Assembly (NCBI GenBank): GCA_025738555.1
Contig: JAOVFP010000010.1
Coordinates: forward strand, 1,984,001 to 2,048,000
DNA: 64,000 nt
DNA from: Cyathus striatus
Lineage: Eukaryota; Basidiomycota; Agaricomycetes; Agaricales; Nidulariaceae
Direction of reading: 5' to 3'
Shown here: positions 36,083-46,566 of the stretch, in pieces
How positions within the stretch are numbered: the stretch's first letter is position 1
Layout of the letters: each line of letters starts with the position of its first letter
Notes under the pieces: model-generated
What the model was told of the DNA's origin: nothing
Seen by the model: only the letters and a program-made list of their open reading frames with translations
The model's database searches: none
Translations under genes and position numbers: made by a program

Positions 36083-38222
36083 ATGTCCGACCTCGACGCT
36101 GATCTTTACGGGGGTACGTCTCTGTTCTTTGTACACGATGATATACTAACTGCGCACAGACCTCTACGGCAACGACGACGAATACGAAGTCCTCGACACG
36201 CAGCCCGACGAGTCCACCAAATCCACAAAAGAAACGACACAGCTCCATCAACAACAGCAGCAAATCTCTCCAATAGAGCCTAAATCTCCCGACACTCCCC
36301 AAATTCTGTATACCGCCAAACCACAAGCTCAGCCTCAACAAGTTCAAGCGCAAGCTCAACAACAACAACAGCAGCAGCAAGTTCAGCAGCAGCAACAACA
36401 ACAAAATATGTCCCAGCCTCAGCCGATTCAAACCTACACCCAGCAGCAGCCTCAACAGATCCCTACATACGAGCAGCCGCAGACTGCGGACTCGCCTATG
36501 ATGGGGATGGGTCAGCATATCCCCTTAACTGAGCGCAGTGTTCGGCCTAGCGAGATGAAAGATGAAGGGTGGGTTTTCTCTTTCGCTTCCCTCTCTCCCC
36601 CTTCCCCCCATCCTTCCGATGCGGCTGATGACAGGGCCTGGTGTATGCTCGATAGGAGCTGTAGATCGTAGTCAGTCGTACGCTCTAGACTAGGCACATA
36701 CGCTACTAGTCTATCAGTCTACTAGGATCACCCCTCAGGGTACAGCGCGCTGGTTCATATCCTAGTGTCCTAGTCAGGTATTCCATAGACGCTAGCTAGC
36801 CTACTAGCCAGCAAGTTTTCGTCGATAATACCACTCGTAGAAAGCTCACTCGATGTCGATACGCCATAGAGAACCAGTAGAGTCCCCTCCCCGCTTTTTC
36901 TTTTGTTCTTTTTACTCTTTGTTTAGGTTACATGGGGTACTAATAAGATCTGCCTTTTTATATTCTATATTCACTGCCTTGCACTTGCCCATCGCTCGCA
37001 CGCTCGCATCAACGCAACGCTGAATAACTGATCCGTGCTATTTTTGCTCGATATGAATAAACAGCAAGATGTTCATCGGCGGTCTCAATTGGGATACAAC
37101 CGATGGTAAGCCCCCCCCTCCCCTTCCCGTCCTGCCTCTCACATCCGACTAATGAAAAAACAGAGGGTCTAAGGGACTACTTTACCCAATTCGGAAAAGT
37201 CGACGCATGCACCATTATGCGTGACGCAGCGGGCCGCTCGAGGTGCTTTGCCTTTCTGACATTCGACGATCCAGCAAGTGTAAACGCAGTGATGGTCCGA
37301 GAACATATTCTCGATGGTAAAATCGTACGTCCCCTTCCCTTCCCTCCCCTCCTCCTTCCCCCCCTCATAGTACACCCAGATCGACCCAAAAAGGGCAATC
37401 CCACGACAAGAGCACCAACGCGCCACGAAGCTCTTTATAGGAGGCCTCGCAAGCACCGTCACATCCGAAAGCATGCGCGAGTTCTTTTCTCAATTCGGAA
37501 AGGTTATCGATAGCACTGTCATGCTCGACCGCGAAACGGGCCGAAGCAAAGGTTTTGGGTTTGTGAGTTTTGAAAATACGGATGTTTCTCCGTTTTTAGG
37601 GTTTGGGAATTTGGAGATTGATGGCAAGTTGGTATGTCTTTCTTTGCTTTTTTTGAGTGGGGAGGTATTGATATTGGAGTAGATTGATGTGAAATTGGCT
37701 CAACCACGCTATCAGAGGGATAATTTCCAAGAAGGCTCCGGGAACGAATTCGGCAGCAGTCCACCCTCCGCCTCCAGCGGCGGCCCAACCAACACCGCAG
37801 CAGCCCGCTTCACCGCCCCCTCGGCAGGTGTCTCCCCAATGCCAACAGGAGGCGCACAAGGCTCCTTCGACCCACAAGCACTCGCAGCGCTCTACACACG
37901 CATGTTCCAAATGACCAATGCGGGGGGTATGAATCCCATGATGGGCAATATGGGGAACATGGGTATGAATCCTATGATGGGCGTCGGTGGGATGAATATG
38001 CCTGCTGCTGCTATGATGGGTGGGATGGGGATGATGCCGCAGGGTATGAGGATGGGGATGGGGAGGGGTGCGGCTCCTGCTGGTCCTGGCGGATTGGGAA
38101 ATGTGCCGAGAGGGCCTAGGGCGGGGAGTGGTGCGCCTGGTGGGATGACACCTGGTGGACCTAGTGTTGGACCGCAGAGGAGTCAGCGGGGTGGACATAA
38201 TTTCCATCCTTATGCTCGGTAG
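36083..38222 (+). CDS. HRP1: HRP1/Nab4-type hnRNP with two RRM domains
   Basis: A shuttling RNA-binding protein; the yeast relative is part of cleavage factor I, which selects mRNA 3' ends and accompanies mRNA to the cytoplasm. Six exons join in phase to 477 residues: 36083-36113, 36160-36568, 37065-37105, 37164-37324, 37380-37631 and 37683-38222. The N-terminus is acidic, then strongly glutamine-rich (36240-36480). RRM1 starts KMFIGGLNWDTTDE (RNP2) with RNP1 RCFAFLTF. RRM2 has KLFIGGL and KGFGFVSF. The conserved linker DPKRAIPR and the post-RRM2 IDVKLAQPR are both present. The tail is Met-, Gly- and Asn-rich (GGMNPMMGN type), typical of low-complexity hnRNP tails. The intron before RRM1 is 496 bases, much longer than the others. 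Confidence 0.92.
36569..37064 (+). other. Long second intron of the HRP1-like gene, CTAG-rich
   Basis: Within about 36660-36815 the tetramer CTAG occurs about nine times, several times paired (CTCTAGACTAG, CTAGTGTCCTAG, GCTAGCTAG). Random expectation is under one. Long introns in RNA-binding protein genes are often sites of regulated splicing; here that is only inference. Confidence 0.45.
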
Positions 38223-38504
38223 TCCCCTCTTCCCCTCTACTTCCCCTCTTCGAGGGGCTTCTTGCGTGTCCAGGACACATTTTACATAACGATATTTAAT
38301 ATCGCCCGCTTTTTCTTCTCGTAGTTGTACGACGGCTTTTATATATATATGTAGTAGTTGTACGAACCTTTTTCCGTGCTTGCTTTTGTTCTTTTACTAT
38401 TAGTGATTACATTATTCTTGATAATCCATAACATTCACATCTCACGTGATATTGCATGTACCGGAATCGTTCGGAAAATCACATATTCCTCCGTAACCCA
38501 TACC

Positions 38505-40666
38505 ATGGCACCGCCTCTGGCCGTGCTCAAATTAGGACTAGGCGAACTTCAGAACCAGACGAAACAAAAGCGCGAGTTGCTCCTTGAATGCGTTAGACGA
38601 CAAGAGAAACTGTCCGCTGAGGACGAATCGTGGCTTGACAAGGAAGGAAACCTTGTCGATGAGGAGGGTGTGCTTGATGTTCTTTCCAATGGGTTGGATT
38701 ACGAGAGCGCATTTGGGGGGCTTACGGCTCATCAGAAATCTATCGCAGATCGGCTTTTGAAAGTCGGTAAAAGTGCTAAAAAGGCAGGAAATAAACGAAA
38801 ACGTATGTTCTCTCTCTCTTTCTTGGATTCACGCTAACCCAACACCAGGATCTTCAAAGGCACCAGAAACAGCCCCCGTCCCCTCCACATCAACCACCCC
38901 CACCAAAAAAGAAAACGCAACCCTTGCCCAGCGCATCGAAATCCTCGACTGGCACCACCAAAGCCCCCACAAGAACCAAGTCAAAACCGCCCGACACTGG
39001 GACACAATCTACCCGACCCTCAAACTCAAACAGCCCATCATCTCACAATGGCTCAAAGACGAGCAAAAATGGCGTACTCAATGGGGCGAAGCGCAGTCCC
39101 GCGGCCAGGCCTCCTCCAAACGCGTCCGATTGGGGAATTTCCCCGATGTGAATGATACGCTTGAGATGTATGTTGCCCATGCTATGGCTTGTAAACTCCG
39201 TGTTGGGGGGGAGTTGATTCGGCAGAAGTGGGGTGTGTTTGCTGATTTGGAGGGGGTGGCACCTGATGAGCGGTTGGCTTTGAGTTCGGGGTGGTTGGAG
39301 GCTATGAAAAAGCGCTGTGGGTTGAGGGATTATAGGATGCGTGGGGAGGGGGCGACACCTTCGGTGGATGGTGGGGATGTGGATTCTGAGCGGGCGAGGA
39401 TGAGAGGTGTGGTTGCAAGGTATAATTATCCGTTGAGGAATATTTTTAATATGGACGAGACGAGTTTGTGTTACGCGTACGTTTTCCCCTTCTTCATACA
39501 GTTCCAAGCTAATTGTCTATAGCATGCCCCCAGACAGAAGTCTTATATCCCATACAACAACCAACCAGCTCACAATAGCACTAACAGCAAACGCAGACGG
39601 AACAGAAAAGCTCCCCCCATTCATAATAGGCAAAACAGCCCGTCCACCCGCATTCCACCAAAAGTCTGCAGCCCAACTGGGGTTCTACTACCGCAACAAC
39701 GCAATGGCCTGGCTCACAATCACATTATACCAAGAATGGCTTTCAGACTGGGACGAAAAGCTCCGCAAGGAAGGCAGACATGTTCTCCTCCTGCAAGATG
39801 ACTTTGGCATACACCGTCCCCCGGACAGGTTGACCAATATCAGAGTGGAGAATTTCATGGGTTCTAGTACGGCGTATGTGCAGCCCAATGAAGCGGGTGT
39901 AATACGCTGCTTTAAGGCGCGGTATAGGGAACGATTCATTCATCGTGCTATTGATCGGCACGATGTGGGTGTTGGCTTGGAGCGGGTATATGAGATTGAC
40001 CAGCTTGAGGCGATGCGTATGATTGAAGCTGCATGGCGGGAGGTGGACACGGAGACTATTCACGCTTGTTGGCGGAGAACTGGGATATTGCCTGGTTTGG
40101 TCGACGTACCTCCTCCTCCGCAACATATACCACGCGAAGCAGAAATGCGCACTATGAACCAGTGGTACGATGGATTCACACCCACCACCGCATGGGATGA
40201 ACCGCACGCATCCGCTTCATGGGTTGCAAATCCAGTACTCGTTCCACCCCTTCCTACACCACACATCTTCGACAACCCCCAAATCATAACCTCGCTCACG
40301 GACGCACTTTACCAACTCGAAGGCCGCGGGCTTCTACAGCCATACAACAGACTCACGCTGGAGGATATCATCAATCCGCCTTTTGAGTTGTTTATGGCGG
40401 GTGATACGTCCGATGAGGAGATTTACCGTGCTGTCAAGGAGATGCGGAGGATTGAACGGGAGAGTGATGGTGGGGATGCGGTGGGTGATGGGAGACCTAC
40501 GAGGAATGAGGCGCTTATGGCGTCGTTTGTCGTTCAGCGGTACCTTTTGGATGTGAATGCGCCTTTTGCGAGGGGGTTGGAGGGGGCGTTGTTGGATTTT
40601 GGTCGTTTGACGCGCTCGGAGGATGTGGCTGTGCCTGCGAGAGCTACGGTGGAGAATGGAAGGTAG
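38505..40666 (+). CDS. pogo-like DDE_1 transposase, full length
   Basis: Three exons (38505-38802, 38849-39476, 39523-40666) join in phase to 689 residues starting MAPPLAVLKLGL. The N-terminal part has helix-turn-helix-like segments (TLAQRIEILDWHHQS ... QPIISQWLKDE), then a CENP-B-type second helical domain (VRLGNFPDVNDTLEMYV ... RQKWGVF). The catalytic core has NMDETSLCYAMPPDRSL (Asp about 302), HVLLLQDDFGIH (Asp about 401) and VQPNEAGVIRCFKARY. In relatives the last motif usually has Asp; here it is Glu (about 432), giving a DD30E spacing. The C-terminal 200 residues (TLEDIINPPFELFMAGDTSD and on) also occur as fragments at 45.4 kb and 55.0 kb. Inverted ends of an element were not found around it, so this may be an immobile or co-opted copy. 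Intact reading frames argue for recent activity or selection. Confidence 0.85.
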
Positions 40667-40856
40667 ATTGCATGGACTATAGTTGATTTTGTAAGTGTAC
40701 ACTACGATACCCGTTGTATATATACTCTGATGATGATGGCTTCGCAGATTGACCCGAGTGACTATGCCCCGACATCTTATTACGCAATTTCAACGTGTCA
40801 GCTCATCTAACAAATGCATTCGCCTTCGTTTCATCCATAAATACACAAGTAATACC

Positions 40857-42238
40857 TCAGACACCACTAGACCAAATCTTTTCCACCTCAGTAATACTAT
40901 CAACAAAGTCATCCAACATCTTATCCGGGGACGTATACTCAAGCTTGAGCACCTCGCGCGACCTAGTCGCATCAATCGTCGAAATGTTAGGCGGGATATC
41001 CGCGAGCGAAGCTATGTCAACCGTTTTAATCTCAGGATGTGTCTTCTTCAAATGCTCAGCTCCTTGTCTCCAGGAGTATAGACCATAGCTGACGATAAAT
41101 CGCTTGTCCTCTGGGACTGCGGCGCGGGGCAAGTCGAGTGCGAGGATGTGGGCTTTTGCGACGTCACGAACGTCCACAACGATTGGAACTGAAAAAGGTG
41201 GAACGTTTCCTTTGATCAGTTCGTATGGAGTTGCGTTAGTACTCAAATTGGCCTTTGAAGAGGGGGGGAAATTGGGTGGATAGGGACCATAGACGAGACT
41301 AGGATGTACTACACGGAAATTAGTGTCTTCTGGGAAGAGCGTTTTTCTATGACTTACTGGTTGCGATGTCAAGCTTTGGATGCTTTTTTGCAAAGTCCCA
41401 AGCGGCCTTTTCAGCTAAAATCTTGGAAGCAGAATAAACGAAGCCCTGTTCTTCCGCATGTACATGGGCTTCCTCGATAGTAACCTTGCCCCAGTCTGTA
41501 ATAATGTGAGTATATGTACGATAGCTTGGATATATCTTACTTACCTGATTCTGTCAGATTTTCACCGGAAGAGATACGCTTGTGGGCGGCTACAAGCGTA
41601 CCGTAAGAAGAGTGATATCAATGAGAAAAACGCTTGCCTACGATCTACAATTGTAGCGCAGCTACTTGTCACGACTACTTTTTCGATCCCAGCTTTCTCT
41701 GCTTGCCTCAGGACATTAAGAGTCCCTTCTACGGCACTCTAGTCAAGTTGTCAGAACCATTTCCACACTAGAGAAACATAAGACAGCGCACATTAAGCAT
41801 GACATCCACGGATGCTGCTCCAGGCAGAGGGGATGCAACGTGGAGAATAATGTCTACACCTTCAATGCAAGCACTAAATTAGCCTTTACAATGGTACAAT
41901 ATGATGCTTCCCAACCTTTAAGAGCTTCCGAGATATCGCTTTTAGCGAGATCATCAACCTGTGCAAATTCCAGACCGGGAACATTGATGGTCTTGCTAAG
42001 AGACTCAGCCTTTGCACCGCGAGCAGTTCTGTCAGATAATGGATAAGTATCCGATGACAAGCAACTACGGAAAGATAGCTCAGTACCCTCTAACACGATA
42101 GCCCTTTTTCAGGAGCTGGTCGATGACATGTCCGGCAATAAAGCCACTGGCTCCAGTAACCTGGAAGAGGATTATTAGGCCGACTGTCATAGTTCATTGA
42201 CAACAGGAGATACATACAAGTGCGAGTTTTCCAGACAT
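40857..42238 (-). CDS. NAD(P)-dependent epimerase/dihydroflavonol-reductase-like protein, copy 1
   Basis: An extended short-chain dehydrogenase of the fungal GRE2/dihydroflavonol-reductase type, reducing carbonyls with NAD(P)H; the substrate is unknown. Exon 1 (42238-42218) is only 21 bases (MSGKLAL). Exon 2 (42160-42087) carries the nucleotide-binding VTGASGFIAGH. Then come ARGAKAESLSKTINVPG, VDIILHVASPLPGAASVD, AVEGTLNVLRQAEKAG, ENLTESDWGKVTIEEAHVHA and the catalytic YxxxK in FVYSASKILAEKAAWD. The last exon has HPSLVYGPYPPNF, VVDVRDVAKAHI and ends WSSGV. All introns have usable GT...AG ends and no stop interrupts. It converges on the pogo gene; the two together are repeated, in part or whole, at 45.4-46.4 kb and 55-57.2 kb. 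Confidence 0.87.
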
Positions 42239-42421
42239 GATAATGGCAAAATTCCAAGAGTAGTATCAAGGGGAATTTCTTGTTGGTTTCTTGAAGACAC
42301 GAAGAGACAGCACCGCCCTCTTTATAGTAAAACATCGGGCTGACCGGGAGATTTAAATGTCGTTTCGTGTACCAAAACAAGACATGTTTATCTAGGAATT
42401 GTAGCACGTCATGGTCGGCAC

Positions 42422-44000
42422 TAGGGACTAACACGGATAAGACCGTTTCATATCCGGATAGTAACCGACGGATAACGGTAATTCAGATACGAATACAGAT
42501 ATTAAGATATACCACGGATCCTCTGGAGTTATCCGTGCTTTTTGGTACTACATAGTTAAATTCATTACACTTGAATTTAGTCCGACTAAGGGATCCACTT
42601 CATTCTGAATACTTGTGATCTTACAGGATAGTTACTTATAAGCCTTTGAGTATATTCTGTCATTTACTGTGGAATTTTAGATAATTTCCTTCCAGTTATG
42701 AGGCATATACAGTAGACATTGTCATAATGAATAACATAATAATGAATAAATTTTCATAATGAATATGAATTTGCAAAAACCAACTTGGTATGCAGTGAAT
42801 TATTCATATGTTGTCATAGTGAATAATGCATGGATGCTTGGCCTCATTATGCATCATGAGATTACCAAATATTATGAAAAATTGACAATTAAGTGTGATA
42901 TTAATTACACCTGTGGCATTCTGCATCATTGTTTCAATCCTTGGCACTTTTGTTGCATAAATAGGCACTGTAATGTGAAACTGTAGCTAGGTTGACGACT
43001 CTTGGGCATTGGAGAATATATTAACATGAATTTATGTAGTATTTTATTCATTTATTCATTGTACTCGTCCCATACTCACCTGCTTTATTATGCCAAAATC
43101 TCCAGAGAAGAAACGAAAACCCTGCGAGCAGCTTGAACAGCTTGCATTGGCCCATTCTGATGTGGCAGGCCTATCTCCTCTCGCCTTGCAACAGTAAGTT
43201 AGAAAGCTCAGGGCACATCTTTATCGTGTTATACAGAAATCCCTTCAGCAATCTGCTCTAGATACATTTATCACTAGTTCTACAGGTAAAATGTAACTAC
43301 AGATGCACCGCATTTATCATAGACTTGAAATATTGTGGTGAGCGGCGAAATTGCAGTACAGGATGTCACGCAATTGGCGGAGGTCACAATATGTCACAGT
43401 ATGTGACAGCCTCTAGTGGTGAATGAATACTCGAAATGAATGAGAAAAGTCGACAACCAACATTATTCATTATGATAATGCCTACTGTATACCATACCGA
43501 CATATTTGGCATGTGCTATATAATTTATGAATTAATATCATGTATTTACATTGACAGATACATTCTGAAGAAACCAGATCTCAGCCTGATTTCATCTTTT
43601 CCTTTAAGTTCACATTTCTCATAAAATTTTTAAATAATATTACTCATACATAGTAAATACATCTACTGAGGAAGATTTACAACACTCAAGCCATTGGCTC
43701 ACGAGAAACGAAGGAATGTTTTCTTTTATAAAACATGACCCGGATATCTGGATACCCGCGGTTCCATCCGTACTTTATCCGAACGGATACATACCCGTAC
43801 GGTACTGCTGCCGATCTAGATCCTGGACACTCTAGCGTAAAATGCGAATTGTCCATTCCAGTGTCTATTTCTCAAAATGAAATGTGTGTGCTGCATTATG
43901 TATCTATTTTAGATTCTATCACACTTTGAATCAGAATCTTTGAGGTTCTCTTTAATGTGCTATGAATTTTTTTTATTCTGAAGTCTCCTGACGATTTTGG
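42422..44000. other. AT-rich insertion-like stretch with CGGATA motifs at both ends
   Basis: The resemblance between reductase copies 1 and 3 stops at 42421 (57191 in copy 3). From there, 42436-42530 and 43735-43800 are both dense in GGATA/TATCC motifs in mixed orientation (CATATCCGGATAG, GACGGATAACGG, CCCGGATATCTGGATACCC), like the subterminal repeats of hAT elements. Between them is AT-rich DNA with a short reading MPKSPEKKRKPCEQLEQLA at 43091 followed by a possible exon with QQSALDTFITSS. Clear inverted ends and an 8-base target duplication were not found, so an element is only suspected. Confidence 0.3.
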
Positions 44001-44806
44001 TAACCGGAACCTGGACAGCGCATATATAACCCTGACAGGGTCTCGGCTAGTATTAATTACTAAGCTTAGAAGTCATTGATGTCGCTAACGAGTATGTATG
44101 TTGTTTTCAGTCTTATTGCCATTGTATAATGTTTCTATTGAAACTACAGTTTTCGTGTGGACTTGCTACAATACTAAGACATATATACATCCTATTTATG
44201 TTGAATTATTGACTTTATTTTGTCTTTAACTTAAAATTCTCCTCAAATAGACCATAAAGAATGAAATATGCCATGCATATCATACCTATGCATACCACTG
44301 CAAATAAAATCGCAAAAAATCTGATCTATGATGTTCTGTGATGGTTCATGCTTATATATCCATTTCCAGAAGTCTGAGTCTCTTCAGGCATGTTGTTCAA
44401 GTGGTGTATGGATTTTTATATATATGCTCTAAATTGTTATTCTGCTACTACTATACTAAAAACTAGCATTATAACCTAAGATATATAGCAATTATCACAT
44501 TAGAAGATGCTCCATTGAATAGAGGGTGCTCGAAAATGGCTACACAACACTATGCTGTACAAGGATGGGGATGGAAAATGCAGAGAAATCATCTTCGAGA
44601 AAGCGTGTGAGATTCTGCAGACTAAATATAGCCAACTTTGATCGGAATCGTGTACTCTTTGTCATATTTCTCAGCAACTAAATATATTCTCATTATAAAA
44701 TTTGGTATACATGTTAATATGATAGTAAGCTACGAGTATGTACAAAAAAATTTGGTGAAGAGTGATTGTGGAAGCAGCAAAGTGAAGGTTGTCCAGGTTC
44801 CGGGTA
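44001..44806. mobile_element. Possible MITE with 15-base inverted ends and TA flanks
   Basis: Left end ACCGGAACCTGGACA (44003-44017) after TA. Right end, read in reverse complement, is CCCGGAACCTGGACA (44804-44790), also next to TA. Fourteen of 15 bases agree. The interior of about 770 bases is AT-rich with no transposase. The repeat is short, so chance or a pair of unrelated motif copies is not excluded. Confidence 0.4.
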
Positions 44807-45019
44807 GCCGGCAGTACCCCTTATAAACCTGTCCGTAGTTTCCCAGACGTTGACGTTCCCAAATCCCAATTTGGACGAGCGTCAACGGATGGGTAGCCGA
44901 GACTAAAACCACTCTAATTTCCGGGAAGCGAATCTCACCTGTACATAGATAGCTTTTGAAGTTGATATTTTGATTTCAATTGACTTTAACTAGGAAGGTA
45001 AGAAGGGGAAAACTACTTA
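44807..45019. other. Spacer left of the gene-fragment mosaic
   Basis: No coding segment was recognised. Confidence 0.3.
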
Positions 45020-45366
45020 GCTCATGTCGAATCGACGAGATACTTTTCGGGTGCACCACCTTCTCCAAGTGTCTCCTTCACAAAAATAACTAGGGGATCG
45101 TTGAAAGGCTTAATTTTAAGTCCGTAGCCTAAAGTGAGAGCGAATCCACCGGTCCTGCTGGTTTACTTGTATTAGTTTAGTTAGTAAGGAGTGAAATAAA
45201 CGTGCCAAACGCACTGCTGAATGTATTCAAAGAGATTGTCTGGCGACTCCAACAACCCCGTTTGCAAAGCTTTGACAAAATGTATAATCAAAGGTCGATA
45301 ATGGTCATGTCGGGCAACAGGAAAGTGACGCTGAAATAGTCGCCGCCGATCACGCCATTTCTCCCC
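45020..45366 (-). pseudogene. Internal fragment of a cytochrome P450
   Basis: Read on the minus strand from 45366: EKWRDRRRLFQRHFPVARHD (the WRxxRRL-like C-helix region), then YRPLIIHFVKALQTGLLESP and DNLFEYIQQ, an intron of about 57 bases (GTGCGTTT...AACCAG), then GGFALTLGYGLKIKPFNDPL and VKETLGEGGAPEKYLVDS. This order matches the region between the C-helix and the F-G loop of fungal microsomal P450s. Both ends stop abruptly with no start codon, heme region or K-helix nearby. The right end touches the pogo fragment that starts at 45367. It is a different part of the protein from the P450 end at 1-614. Confidence 0.72.
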
Positions 45367-45794
45367 CCATTCCAGTTCCTACACCGCACATCTTCGACAA
45401 CCCCAAAACCATAACCTCGCTCACGGACGCACTGTACCAACTCGAAGGTCGCGGGCTGCTGCAGCCGTACAACAGACTCACACTGGAGGATATCATCAAT
45501 CCGCCTTTTGAGTTGTTTATGGCGGGTGATACGTCCGATGAGGAGATTTACCATGCTGTCAAGGAGATGCGGAGGATTGAGCAGGTGAGGGAGGATGGTG
45601 ATGCCAATGAGGAGGGGGATGGGAAACCTACGAGGAAAGAGGCGCTTATGGCGTCGTTTGTCGTTCAGCGGGTACCTGTTAAATGTGAATGCGCTTTTGC
45701 TAGAGGACTGGAGAGGGCGCAGTTGGATTTTGGTCGGGTGTCACGAGAGGATGTGCCTGTGCCTGCGAGGGCTGCGGCGGAGAATGGAAAGTAG
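45367..45794 (+). pseudogene. 3' fragment of the pogo transposase, copy 2
   Basis: Matches the last ~140 codons of the gene at 38505-40666 (PHIFDNPK, LEGRGLLQPYNRLTLEDIIN, NPPFELFMAGDTSDEEIYHA, TRKEALMASFVVQR) and its stop. An extra G in the run near 45670 shifts the frame after FVVQR and a later deletion restores it, so YLLxVNxPF is read as VPVKCE. The catalytic domain is absent. The spacer beyond the stop is also that of copy 1. Confidence 0.8.
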
Positions 45795-45945
45795 ATTGCA
45801 TGGACTATAGTTGACTTTGTAAGTGTACACTACGATATCCGTTGTATATATACTCTGATGATGATGACTTCGCAGATTGACCCGAGTGACCATGCCCCGA
45901 CATCTTATTACGATTTCACCGTGTCAGCTCATCTAACAAATGCAT

Positions 45946-46352
45946 TTGAGCACCTCGCGCGATCTAATCGCATCAATCGTAGAAATGGTAGGTGAAAGGC
46001 TGTCGTGTTGCTGCAGCCTCACTGACTCAAACGTGGAGTGACAGGATAAATGAGTCTTCGTTGCTCTTCGTAAGAATCCAATCATATCGTAAGTAGAATA
46101 ATAAAGCGTACCTTCGTTGCTCGTAGTAAGAATGAGCGACGAAGGTGGGAAGAAAAGTATTTTATAGTGAAAATAAGAATTGCCGGAATGTGATCGACGT
46201 GCCGGTACGCACCGTGTGCGTCGAGCTGTAAGACTGGTTGACACTGCATCGCCAGGCTTACAGTAGGCGGGATATCCGCGAGCAAATCCATGTCAACCGT
46301 TTTAATCTCAGGATGTGTTTTCTTCAAATGTTCAGCTCCTTGCCTCCAGGAG
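45946..46352 (-). pseudogene. Fragment of the epimerase-like gene, copy 2, split by a solo LTR
   Basis: Two pieces of the last exon of the reductase gene remain: 46352-46263 (LYSWRQGAEHLKKTHPEIKT, VDMDLLADIPP) and 45992-45946 (TISTIDAIRSREVLK). They are contiguous in copies 1 and 3 but here are separated by 270 bases with LTR-like ends. Nothing upstream of LYSWRQG is present; instead the sequence changes to a GH85 fragment. Confidence 0.78.
45993..46262. mobile_element. Solo LTR, 270 bases, with 5-base target duplication
   Basis: The insertion begins TGAAAGGC and ends GGCTTACA, i.e. TG...CA, and is flanked on both sides by GTAGG (45988-45992 and 46263-46267). Copies 1 and 3 of the reductase gene show the uninterrupted site (ATGTTAGGCGGG). 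TG...CA ends, a 5-base duplication and no coding region are what unequal recombination between the LTRs of a retrotransposon leaves. It is unrelated in sequence to the copia LTR at 49210-49570. Confidence 0.7.
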
Positions 46353-46354
46353 TA

Positions 46355-46566
46355 AAGCCTTCTGCCTGCTGGGAAGGAGGTTACTGTGCCTGATGCACCG
46401 AGGATGAGAGACGCGCCTGAGCGTCCTCATGGGGCCTTCGCTCCTGTTGGAAGGTTCTTTTCTGTCAAATCTCGCCCGGACCCATATGCATACACGTTCT
46501 GCACAACATTTCGCCCTGGGGTAGGGAGAACTTGGTTCGTGAACGGTGTTTAGGTGTTCGATGATT
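46355..46566 (+). pseudogene. Fragment of GH85 endo-beta-N-acetylglucosaminidase exon 7
   Basis: Matches 12141-12345 of the GH85 gene: SAGKE, VPDAPR, HEAFAPVG-like AFAPVGRFFSVKS, DPYAYTFCTTFRPGVGRTWF and VNGV, then TAG where the gene has CGG, then VFD. The match ends at GTTCGATG (46566). About 15% of bases differ by eye. Both breakpoints lie inside coding sequence. Confidence 0.85.

Noticed and set aside
36078..36518. Leucine-rich minus-strand frame opposite HRP1 exon 2
   Set aside because: It is the antisense reading of glutamine (CAA/CAG) codons.
38358..38504. Upstream extension of the pogo transposase to ATG 38358
   Set aside because: The extra residues are hydrophobic and unlike the family; MAPPLAVLKLGL at 38505 is the better start.
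40200..42421. The pogo gene carrying the reductase as cargo of one transposon
   Set aside because: No inverted ends enclose the pair, and copies 2 and 3 begin inside the transposase, so segmental duplication explains the data more simply.
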